This document shows positions 42,716-50,169 of a stretch of 64,000 nucleotides of DNA, piece after piece. Source of the DNA: Hymenobacter puniceus. GTDB taxonomy: Bacteria > Bacteroidota > Bacteroidia > Cytophagales > Hymenobacteraceae. The position numbers were made by a program, and so were the translations under genes. The stretch covers positions 248,001-312,000 of the forward strand of contig NZ_JACSCX010000005.1 of NCBI RefSeq assembly GCF_014333525.1, written 5' to 3'. Under the pieces are notes generated by a model. The model ran no database searches. It had not been told where the DNA came from and saw only the letters and a list, made by a program, of their open reading frames with translations. Positions within the stretch are counted from its first letter, which is position 1; each line of letters begins with the position of its first letter.

Positions 42716-43062
42716 AATGGGAAAAGAGAGTGAAAAAGGCAGCGCTGCTACCTGATACCGGCGCCTCAACTGACTGACGCCAGTGAAGCGCCGGCAGAGA
42801 TAAGGAGGCCTAAAGCAAACACTAAAAAATAGAGAGAGGCCTCAGCTACTTCCTGCCCAAGTGCATAGCAGGAAAAGCTCGGATGTTTGTACGGCACCAC
42901 AGCGCCTTCTATGGCGCCAGAAATACTGGTTCTGGACTTCGGAAAACCCGTATTTTAACTGCGGTTTGAAGCTCTCAGCTATAGTCATTCATCAGCAAGC
43001 CCGATAAAGTATCTCACACAGGAGTTGGAAATTGACAGGTGCTGGTGTAGGCCACAGGCAAT
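42716..43062. other. Spacer between the isoaspartyl peptidase and cyanophycinase genes
   Basis: No gene seen. A minus-strand TAGTGTTTG near 42815 is one base off the -7 consensus and may be the cphB promoter. CCGGCGC (about 42758) and GCGCCGG (about 42787) form a small hairpin. Confidence 0.35.
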
Positions 43063-43980
43063 TTATTCCTGTTCTTCTTTCCACATAGCCACTACCGGTT
43101 TGCCGCCACCTACGTGGTAGGCCCGGCGCATGAAGTTGGTGTTGAACTCTAATGCAACATTGCCGTCTTTATCGATGGCAATCATGCCCTTGTCGCCGCG
43201 CAGCTCGTCGGCGCGCAGGCTTAGGGCAGCCTGGCAGGCTTCAGCCAACGGCAGGCCTTTATATTTCACCAGGGCGTAGACTTCGTGCGCAAGTGCGCCG
43301 CGCATAATCACCTCTCCGTCGCCGGTGCAGGACACGGCGCAGGAGTCGTTGCTGGCGTAGGTGCCGCCTCCCAGCACAGGGCTGTCACCAACGCGGCCTT
43401 TCAGCTGGCCTTCAATACCGCCGGTGCTGGTGGCCACGGCCAGATTACCGTCCTGGTCGAGTGCCACGGCGCCTACGGTGTCGTGGCCGGCCATGGCGCC
43501 TTCCTTCTGCACAATTCCCAGCCACTGCTGGTAGGTTTTTTCGGTGACGAAATAGCTGGGGCCTTTCACTGGCAGGCCTTTTTCCAGAGCCAGCTCCAGA
43601 GCCCCAAGCTCAGCAAGGCACACATGTGGGCTGTGCTCCATCACGGCACGGGCCAGGCTGATGGGATTCTGCACGTAGGGCACGGCGCTTACGGAACCCG
43701 CCTTCAGAGTACGGCCGTCCATAATAGCGGCATCCATTTTCACCTCGCCCTGCTGGGTGAGGCCACTGCCACGCCCGGCATTGAAATGCTCGTTGTCTTC
43801 AAGGCTCCGCACTACAGCTTCCACTGCATCGAGAGCCAGGCCGCCGCGGTGCAGAATTTTCCAGCCGTCCTGCAGGGCTTCCGTTAAGCCTTCGCGCTGT
43901 GCAGTTTCTTCTTCCGGGCTTAGCTCGCCGGGCTTCATCGTCACGGCACCGCCATGGATTACGAGGGCATACTTTTTCAT
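43063..43980 (-). CDS. iaaA: Isoaspartyl peptidase / plant-type L-asparaginase
   Basis: A 305-residue Ntn-hydrolase proenzyme. It should self-cleave before Thr168 in AGHDTVGAVALD to give alpha and beta subunits. YALVIHGGA and NAGRGSGLT belong to the family. It cleaves isoaspartyl dipeptides, including beta-Asp-Arg from cyanophycin, and asparagine. With cphB downstream this is a plausible two-step cyanophycin degradation set. Its ATG overlaps the stop of the preceding gene (ATGA-type overlap). Confidence 0.93.
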   Translation of the reverse strand: MKKYALVIHGGAVTMKPGELSPEEETAQREGLTEALQDGWKILHRGGLALDAVEAVVRSLEDNEHFNAGRGSGLTQQGEVKMDAAIMDGRTLKAGSVSAVPYVQNPISLARAVMEHSPHVCLAELGALELALEKGLPVKGPSYFVTEKTYQQWLGIVQKEGAMAGHDTVGAVALDQDGNLAVATSTGGIEGQLKGRVGDSPVLGGGTYASNDSCAVSCTGDGEVIMRGALAHEVYALVKYKGLPLAEACQAALSLRADELRGDKGMIAIDKDGNVALEFNTNFMRRAYHVGGGKPVVAMWKEEQE

Positions 43981-44396
43981 ATTTGACCAATAGGAGTAAG
44001 CTGCCAGAGCTGCCCGCAGCCGGTGGGCAGGCATTGCAGGCGGTAGTAGCCACGCAGCAGGCGGCCGCTGAAATTGAGGCGGAGCAGGCCCTGCGCCAGC
44101 TCGGTGCGCAAATTGCCGCTAATACCGACGTGTTCTGAAGCCAGCTGTACGGCACCAGATTCTAGGCGGGCCAGCGAATTGAGCATAGGTGAAGCCGACA
44201 AGAGCCACAACAGTACCGGACGTTTGTTGAGTTGTTTGAGTGGCAGCGGAACAACCCAGTGCGCTCGGCTGCCCTGGCTGTCTTCCAGGCTCAGCTCATA
44301 GTAAGTTGGTATTTCCCGGGAGTGGCGCACAGCAAAGGAGATGCTGGGCGCAGGTGCCAACACTTCCTTGTGGGCCAGGGCAAAGGTGGGGTGCAT
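43977..44396 (-). CDS. LigD 3'-phosphoesterase-like small protein
   Basis: A 139-residue protein. FAVRHSREIPTYYELSLED followed by AHWVVPLPL, and the C-terminal LRLNFSGRLLRGYYRLQC...WQLTPI, follow the layout of the LigD phosphoesterase domain, in which His/Asp/Glu residues act in 3'-end processing. Several catalytic positions look changed, so activity is doubtful. It overlaps iaaA by 4 nt, so the two are co-translated. The start at 44396 is chosen by homology; the frame continues 47 codons upstream. Assignment is by pattern and moderate. Confidence 0.55.
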   Translation of the reverse strand: MHPTFALAHKEVLAPAPSISFAVRHSREIPTYYELSLEDSQGSRAHWVVPLPLKQLNKRPVLLWLLSASPMLNSLARLESGAVQLASEHVGISGNLRTELAQGLLRLNFSGRLLRGYYRLQCLPTGCGQLWQLTPIGQI

Positions 44397-44557
44397 AGCG
44401 CAGCGTTGGAAAAGTACAGACTGGTGTATTATGCGCCTTGGAGTAGCGTAGCAGCGAGCAAGAAGCTGAGCTGTTCGCGAATAAGCCCAGCTTCTGCTTT
44501 CAGTTTTTATACCGGGCAGTTTCTGCTGCTGAGGCACTGCCCTCGCACATCACGCTG

Positions 44558-45448
44558 TCAGGCACAGCGCCACACACCGTTTTGCAGCCAGCAGTCGGTA
44601 GCAGTGCTGCCCTCGCGCAGCACCCAGTTGCCGGGGCGGCCCTGCCATTTCAGGTGCCCATCGGGGTCAGCAGAGCAGGCAATGTCGAGTGAGCGGACAT
44701 CCAGCACATCTGTGTCAGCCGATACGTGATGCACGCGCAGATGCTCCACATAGTCCAGCGTGAGCTTGGCGGCATCGAGGCAGGCGGGGTGCAAGGCCAG
44801 GTTGTGGGCTGGGGAAGCCATGGCTGCCGACGGAAACAGCAGCCCGTCGAATGCATTGCCTAGCTGGCAGGCTTCAGCTATGGCAATGGAGAGGCGGTAG
44901 TGGTGATGGTTTGTTTCATCCACAGGCTTAGTGAAAGTATGGGTGAGAAAAGCGGCCAGCTCGCGGGTTTCGTCAGGTAGTTGGGCCAAGGCACGGCGCA
45001 GGGCTTTCTCACGGTCTGAATGCGGGTCATCTGTGCAGATATCGGCGTAGCCGAAGCTGAGGATGCGCAGCGGCTGCCGCGTTTGCCAGCGCCCAATAAC
45101 GATACCGTCGCCGGGCTGCACATGAGCCTCGAAAAACGGTGGGTGCCACGTAGCGCTGCAGTAGAACATAGACGCTCCGGCCCTGTTAGCGCGCTGGTTT
45201 TGCTGTACCGCTTCCGCTGGCGGATACGATACATCTGCCAGCCGCTCAGGCAGCTTATCACTTAGGATGCCGCGGTAGAGCAGCCGGCCAGGCGCCAGCG
45301 TGAGGCAGCGCAACGGCTGACCTTCCAGCAGCTTACGCACGCGCTCCACCAGCTCGTCGATGGAGTGCTGCCGCAGATTAAGGTGCCTTAGCGAAGCTAG
45401 CTGGTGCCTGGCCTGCGTAGCTGAAGCAGTTGGGAAGCCGGTTTTCAT
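44558..45448 (-). CDS. RES domain protein
   Basis: A 296-residue protein with the three motif regions of the RES family: Arg in LLYRGIL, RANRAGASMFYCSATWHPPFFEA with its Glu, and Ser in LLFPSAAM. RES toxins degrade NAD+ and normally sit beside an Xre-type antitoxin of about 120-150 residues. No such gene is adjacent, and this protein is longer than typical toxins, so it is more likely an orphan RES-domain enzyme. The ATG at 45448 is chosen. Confidence 0.7.
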   Translation of the reverse strand: MKTGFPTASATQARHQLASLRHLNLRQHSIDELVERVRKLLEGQPLRCLTLAPGRLLYRGILSDKLPERLADVSYPPAEAVQQNQRANRAGASMFYCSATWHPPFFEAHVQPGDGIVIGRWQTRQPLRILSFGYADICTDDPHSDREKALRRALAQLPDETRELAAFLTHTFTKPVDETNHHHYRLSIAIAEACQLGNAFDGLLFPSAAMASPAHNLALHPACLDAAKLTLDYVEHLRVHHVSADTDVLDVRSLDIACSADPDGHLKWQGRPGNWVLREGSTATDCWLQNGVWRCA

Positions 45449-45717
45449 GGGAAGCAGCAAGCCAACTCCTGTCCCATGCCCGGGGCGGCAAGCAAGGGCA
45501 AGAGCACGATAAGTATTTACAGTTCTATTGGTTGCCTGCACGTGCTGACGGTCTTATTGAAGCATCTCTCCCACTGCAGTTTCTCCTGTTGTGCCAGTTG
45601 CTGATGTTGACTTAGCCGGCAACGTGCATCGTACCTCAGTAGCTTGGTACAGGGCAGGGCCGAGATGCGTCGGCTTCGTTTGGCAGGCCATGCAGCCGTT
45701 CTTGGGGCAGTTGCGGG

Positions 45718-46212
45718 CTACAGTGCTTTCTGGTTGAGGTAGTTCTTGGCCAGATCATTGAGCTTGGTGTCGGTGAGCTGCTCTTCCTCTAGTGTCTGGC
45801 GGAGCAGCCCGGCGGCCTGAACGTGGCCGAGACGCTCGGCATAGTGGGCAGCAGTGCCGTAGCCGGAAATTTCGTAGTGCTCAATGCGTTGAGCAGAAGC
45901 AATCAGGGCAGCATCCATCACCTCTTCAGTGGCACGCTCCGACATGGTTTCCTGGCCTTCGGCAATGAGGCCGGCCATGGCCTTGCAGGTATGGCCGTCG
46001 AGGTCGAGGTTCAGTGCTTTGCCGATTTGCTCCAGGCGCTGAAGCTGCGTTTCTGTTTCGTGCAGGTGCTTGGTGAAGCCAGCCTGCAGGCGGCCATCCT
46101 TGGCTTTCTTGGCCATCTGGGGCAATGCCTTGAGCAATTGGCTTTCGGCACTGTATAGGTCTTTGAGCTGCATCTCAAACAGGTCGTCGAGGGTTTCCAG
46201 TTTATCGAACAT
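45718..46212 (-). CDS. DUF892 / YciE-YciF ferritin-like protein
   Basis: A 164-residue four-helix ferritin-like protein: LEDLFEMQLKDLYSAESQLL-type first helix, then KHLHETETQLQRLEQIG, and RIEHYEISGYGTAAHYAERLG with LEEEQLTDTKL. The Glu and His positions fit a di-iron centre. Homologues respond to osmotic or general stress. No Met near the start competes with 46212. It is followed by a 269-nt spacer before the RES gene with no gene recognised. Confidence 0.93.
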   Translation of the reverse strand: MFDKLETLDDLFEMQLKDLYSAESQLLKALPQMAKKAKDGRLQAGFTKHLHETETQLQRLEQIGKALNLDLDGHTCKAMAGLIAEGQETMSERATEEVMDAALIASAQRIEHYEISGYGTAAHYAERLGHVQAAGLLRQTLEEEQLTDTKLNDLAKNYLNQKAL

Positions 46213-46776
46213 GGGAAAGAGGAAAAGGTGGAAATAATGAGGGTATCGGCCGGTGTTGCGGCCCCTCGTTGCTTACGCCTTCCCTACCAGGCACGTTAAC
46301 TCCTGAGCAACGGAAAACTTGCCTGAGCCACATTCGCTATCAAATTTAAATTATTGATTATCAAATAATTACAGAATCACAAGCCTCATAGAACGGAGTG
46401 GAATTGCAGGAAGTACGCAGGCAGCAAATACGTATTATAGCGTAGATAATTCCGCAGTTTACGCACGGCTACTGCGTGGGTAGGTTACCCAAGCTTCCCG
46501 GTACAACGGTATCAAAAGTGGCGTCTGTACCGGCTGGCGACTGGCACCGGGCGGCAGTAGCAGAACGGCTGTACTGCAGCTTCCAGCAGTCCTGGCTTGC
46601 CAGGTAGCATTGAGCACTGCCATCAAGTGCTACCACCAAGAGTAACAGACAGATTTACCGTGTTTCTTCCTACGTATTTCCTGACCAGAACACGTAATAA
46701 TCCTTCCTCTTTAGCCTCATTATCAATCGTATAACCGACACAACAATTCTTTCACTTTTCTTTAAGTAAGTCTATC
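46213..46776. other. 564-nt gene-free region
   Basis: No gene recognised. A short AT-rich stretch at about 46339-46375 and another at 46690-46770 contrast with the GC-rich flanks and could hold promoters of the divergent genes. No TAnnTTTG box is evident. Confidence 0.4.
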
Positions 46777-47130
46777 ATGTACACATCATCTTTCCGACCC
46801 GCATTACTGGGCTTAGTGCTTATTGGCACGCAGCTGGCTGCCTGCAGCTCCAATAGCGGCCCCGAAACAACTACTACCACCAATCCTGCTGGCACTGGAA
46901 CAGGGGGCGGTACTGAGGCAACTATGGATACCAGCGCCATGAATGACAACGGCGACGGTATGAGCAGCGGTGCCACCGGTGATACGGATGACATGAATGG
47001 CAACTCCACAATGGGTGCCGGAAATTCGGGTAGCTCAACCGGTTCCGGCACTAATGGCAGCAACACCGACGCAGCCAACGGCGCTACCTCTGGCAGTACC
47101 AGAACCAATGGTCCCGGCGGTACTTACTGA
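46777..47130 (+). CDS. Low-complexity Gly/Ser/Thr/Asn-rich lipoprotein
   Basis: A 117-residue lipoprotein: signal ending LAAC (Cys about 23), then nearly all Gly, Ser, Thr, Asn, Asp and Met with TTTTT and G/S-rich segments. Such sequence is likely disordered at the cell surface. No family assigned. A 31-bp perfect hairpin follows. Confidence 0.65.
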   Translation: MYTSSFRPALLGLVLIGTQLAACSSNSGPETTTTTNPAGTGTGGGTEATMDTSAMNDNGDGMSSGATGDTDDMNGNSTMGAGNSGSSTGSGTNGSNTDAANGATSGSTRTNGPGGTY

Positions 47131-47144
47131 GCTTTTTGCTGGTA

Positions 47145-47211
47145 CCACTCTCCCTAACACAAACCGGCCGGCCTCCTGATGAGGCCGGCCGGTTTGTGTT
47201 AGGGAGAGTGG
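47145..47211. terminator. Bidirectional hairpin, 31-bp perfect stem
   Basis: The arm 47145-47175 is exactly inverted at 47181-47211 with a 5-nt loop (CTGAT). It is between the convergent lipoprotein and histidine kinase genes. Confidence 0.88.
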
Positions 47212-47308
47212 GTGCTGCTATTGGCGGCATGCTATAGCGGAGAAACCAGCATACAGCCCTTCGTGGCTGTTAGGCACTTCAGATCAGGCACTTGCCTGCC
47301 TAGCACGC

Positions 47309-48493
47309 CTAGCGCAGTTCCACGAAAAAGCAGGTTCCTTTGCCTTCCTGGCTTTCCACCCACAGCTTGCCACGGTGCAGCTGCACAATCTGCCGGGTGA
47401 TGAACAGCCCCAGGCCTGTGGCAGCGCCCCCACCAATGCCAGGGCGGGCCGAGGAAGTAAATTTCTCGAATAAGTTGGCCTGCAGCGCCTCCGGAATGCC
47501 GATACCAGTATCACGCACCGTCAGCAGCACGCGGCCGGCATTTTCCTGCAGCCCCACTGTCACGTGGCCGCCAACGGGAGTGAACTTCAAGGCGTTACTC
47601 ACCAGGTTGTCTATCACCCGCCCAAAACTATCCAGATTCAGGTTGACCGGCAGAGACTGTGACGGTAGCTCTACCGCCAGGACAAGGCCTTTTTCAATAG
47701 CAGCCAGCTGGTAGGTTGCCAGCCGGCGCTGCAGCAGGTCAACCAAGTCAACTGGCTGTTTCTTCAGGTGGCCGGCATCTAGCGAACCTAGCAGTAATAT
47801 GTCGTGCAGTAGCTTGGTAGCATCGGCGCAGGCCTGGCGAATAAGGAACAGATAGTGTCCTGACTCCTGCCCGGATTTGGGATTCCTGGTTTCGTCTAGC
47901 TCGCGCTGCAGCAGTTCGGCGAGCAACTGAATATGGGCAATAGGCACCTTCAAATCGTGCGTAACCATATGCAGGACAGTTTCCTGCATATCATAGAGGC
48001 GCTTCAACGACAGTTCCAGGGCTTTCCGGTCGCTGATATCTTCCAGCTGCGTGTAGCCCAGCTCCTCGTTGCCATCAAAAAAGCAAATAGAGGTAACCTG
48101 GCACCAGAAAGAAGACCCATCAGCGCGTACCAGGCAGGTTTCTAGGGTGAAGCTCAGTAGCTTGTGGTTCCATAGCCGCTGCTGCAGAAAGTGCCAGTCG
48201 TCGCGGTGGTCGGGGTGGGCAAACTCCATGATGCGGTGGCCTACCACGTCCTCCATGCGGGTGCAGTCCAGCATCTCCAGCATAGCTTGGTTGGCCTGCC
48301 GGATAATCAAATCGGAGCTAATGATTTTTTGCCCAAACGGCGAATTTTCGAATATTGTACGGAAACGGTCATGCGCCTGGTCTGTGGGGGCAGCTGGCGG
48401 TACTTGGGCAGATGCTGTATTGCCGGGCAGCGGCTCTTTGGGCTGAAGTACGTTTTGTTGTTTATTTGGAAGGGGTTGGTTGGAGGTTTTCAT
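47309..48493 (-). CDS. PAS domain sensor histidine kinase
   Basis: A 394-residue soluble kinase: a PAS domain (about 45-165, with RTIFENSPFGQKIISSDLII and the PAC-type linker LEDISDRKALE), HisKA with the phospho-acceptor His in VTHDLKVPIAH, and HATPase with N-box SNALKFTP, G1 DTGIGIPE and G2 GLGLFITR. No transmembrane helices. No response regulator is adjacent, so it is an orphan. The ATG at 48493 is chosen; an alternative lies 5 codons upstream. Confidence 0.92.
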   Translation of the reverse strand: MKTSNQPLPNKQQNVLQPKEPLPGNTASAQVPPAAPTDQAHDRFRTIFENSPFGQKIISSDLIIRQANQAMLEMLDCTRMEDVVGHRIMEFAHPDHRDDWHFLQQRLWNHKLLSFTLETCLVRADGSSFWCQVTSICFFDGNEELGYTQLEDISDRKALELSLKRLYDMQETVLHMVTHDLKVPIAHIQLLAELLQRELDETRNPKSGQESGHYLFLIRQACADATKLLHDILLLGSLDAGHLKKQPVDLVDLLQRRLATYQLAAIEKGLVLAVELPSQSLPVNLNLDSFGRVIDNLVSNALKFTPVGGHVTVGLQENAGRVLLTVRDTGIGIPEALQANLFEKFTSSARPGIGGGAATGLGLFITRQIVQLHRGKLWVESQEGKGTCFFVELR

Positions 48494-48508
48494 AGCGGGG
48501 TTCAGCAA

Positions 48509-48945
48509 AAAGCTGAGGAGTATTAGGCGAGGTAAGATAGAGCCTAATATTGTCTTGACTATATACCACTGTTCAGCGCAAACAGTAATGCAGTGGTCTT
48601 ACAGATACAGCTTTCACAGCTCTGGCTAGGCCCGATGCCACTGACAGCGCGCAACTAAGGTTTCACTCCGTAATTCACGCGGCCCTCTGCGTAGTTATGC
48701 GGTCGGCCTGCGGTAAGAACTGAATTTACTATGAGCGGGTATCTGCCTTTGTTTAGGCGGGGTTTGGCAGTAGTAAGCCCAACTGCCAATCAGTGCTTGA
48801 TTGGTAGTTGGGCTTTTATGCTTCACTGCATTCATTACAATCTTGCCCTTGTTGGCTCCGACCACCAAAACCGTAAGCGGATTGCCAATTAGAGCGTATG
48901 ACTGCCCGAATGCCGAAGTATTCATCTGGTGCATACACTCACTGC
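48509..48945. other. Gene-free region with a terminator
   Basis: No convincing gene; a minus-strand frame of 86 codons (48695-48955) has no recognisable similarity. A terminator-like stem lies at 48775-48818. Confidence 0.4.
48775..48818. terminator. Terminator-like stem, 17 bp
   Basis: AGCCCAACTGCCAATCA (48776-48792) pairs with TGATTGGTAGTTGGGCT (48798-48814) with one wobble, followed by TTTT on the plus strand. It lies downstream of nadR on the minus strand, the likeliest gene it serves. Confidence 0.7.
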
Positions 48946-50154
48946 TCACCCCCACTTGCGCGGGTCGGTGGTGAGGTCGGAGGCCAGCATATTCTGCGGC
49001 GCGCCAAGCACGGCGTACACTTGCTGTAGGCGCTCCTCTACCGAGCCGGTGAGCAACGTGTACGGAATCTGCAGCATATCAAGCTGCATGGCCACCATAC
49101 CGTGGTGAAAGTCGCGCAGGGCTTCCGGGTCGCGCCAGCCGTCATCTTCGTACGGAATATCGGGGGCGCAAAGGAAGGTGTGGAAATAGCGCTGCCGGCA
49201 CTCGGCGGCCAAGGTAAGCAGCTCGGGGGCGCAGCGGGCGTAATAGAAGTACGAAAACTGCGCCGTGGTGGCAGCATTGGTATCTACAAAAAGGAAGTGC
49301 CGGGCGTGCGGCACGGCTTCGTCTTCCAGCTCGCGGTGGCGGTGCGCAATGTAGAGCAGGTCGTCGAAGTCGGTGGCGCCGTTCTTTTCCTCGTGCAGCG
49401 TGCGGCCGTACTCGTGCACCCACACCGTGCCATAGGCGGTGGCCAGCGCCTTGCTTAGCGTCGATTTGCCGGTACTTTCAGCCCCCATCAATACAATCTT
49501 GCGGATGAACTGCGGCGAGTGAAAGTGCGCCTGCACCACCGGATGCAGAAAGGCGGTATGCCCATACAGGTCTGCCCGAATCTGAGTACCGGAAACGGGC
49601 ACCGTTGCGCGGGCAGGGTCCACCGCCACGTACTCGGCGCCGATATGGGCCGCGAAGCCGGGGCCGTATTCCTCGGAAGCAAACACCACATCGGGCTGCA
49701 ATGGCTGCTGCCGCAGCCAGCGCCGCACAAACTCGCGGTGCGAGTGGTCGTCGGCTTCGTTGGGCGGCACGGGCAGCTGGCCTACTGGCAGCGCCACCAC
49801 ATGCAGCACTGTAGTACCAATGCGCGGCGGCATGCCCGGCTCGGCGCCGGCCGGCGTATAAATCTGCCGGATCCAGTTGGCGCGGGTTTCGGCGTCCATC
49901 GTGGCCGGGTCGGGGTTGGAATACACCAGCACGTAGAGGTCTTGCACGCGGGCGGCCGCCTGCTCCAGCAGCAGCTGGTGGCCGGCATGAAACGGCAGAA
50001 ACTTGCCCACCACCAGCCCGATAGGCCAGGAAGGAGTAGCAGTTGTAGAAGTAGGGTTCAAGCGTGCGAAAGTTGAGGCCCGCCGGAAAAGCAGCTGGCG
50101 GGACAGGCAATATATTGAGTTTTGTACTTCTGCCGGCTTAGCGGCGGGCAGCAT
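48946..50154 (-). CDS. nadR: NadR-like NMN adenylyltransferase / ribosylnicotinamide kinase
   Basis: A 402-residue two-domain protein. The adenylyltransferase part (from about 45) has VVGKFLPFHAGH with the H-x-G-H motif (56-59); the kinase part starts with the Walker A motif GAESTGKST (about 220-228). It salvages nicotinamide riboside to NAD. The N-terminal HTH repressor domain found in enterobacterial NadR is absent. The first ~40 residues look non-homologous, so a TTG at 50061 is a possible true start. It follows the DUF3352-like gene by 15 nt. Confidence 0.85.
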   Translation of the reverse strand: MLPAAKPAEVQNSIYCLSRQLLFRRASTFARLNPTSTTATPSWPIGLVVGKFLPFHAGHQLLLEQAAARVQDLYVLVYSNPDPATMDAETRANWIRQIYTPAGAEPGMPPRIGTTVLHVVALPVGQLPVPPNEADDHSHREFVRRWLRQQPLQPDVVFASEEYGPGFAAHIGAEYVAVDPARATVPVSGTQIRADLYGHTAFLHPVVQAHFHSPQFIRKIVLMGAESTGKSTLSKALATAYGTVWVHEYGRTLHEEKNGATDFDDLLYIAHRHRELEDEAVPHARHFLFVDTNAATTAQFSYFYYARCAPELLTLAAECRQRYFHTFLCAPDIPYEDDGWRDPEALRDFHHGMVAMQLDMLQIPYTLLTGSVEERLQQVYAVLGAPQNMLASDLTTDPRKWG

Positions 50155-50169
50155 CAGCCCAAGTAGCAG

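Noticed and set aside
43977..44396. Calling the small gene a DNA ligase D
   Set aside because: Only a phosphoesterase-like segment is present, without ligase or polymerase domains, and catalytic residues look altered.
44558..45448. RES protein as a toxin-antitoxin system
   Set aside because: No Xre/MbcA-type antitoxin gene on either side; neighbouring spacers hold no suitable frame.
45430..45615. 61-codon plus-strand frame opposite the RES gene start
   Set aside because: No promoter, similarity or conserved pattern seen; likely chance.
48695..48955. 86-codon minus-strand frame downstream of nadR
   Set aside because: No recognisable similarity, and it overlaps the 3' end of nadR and a terminator stem.
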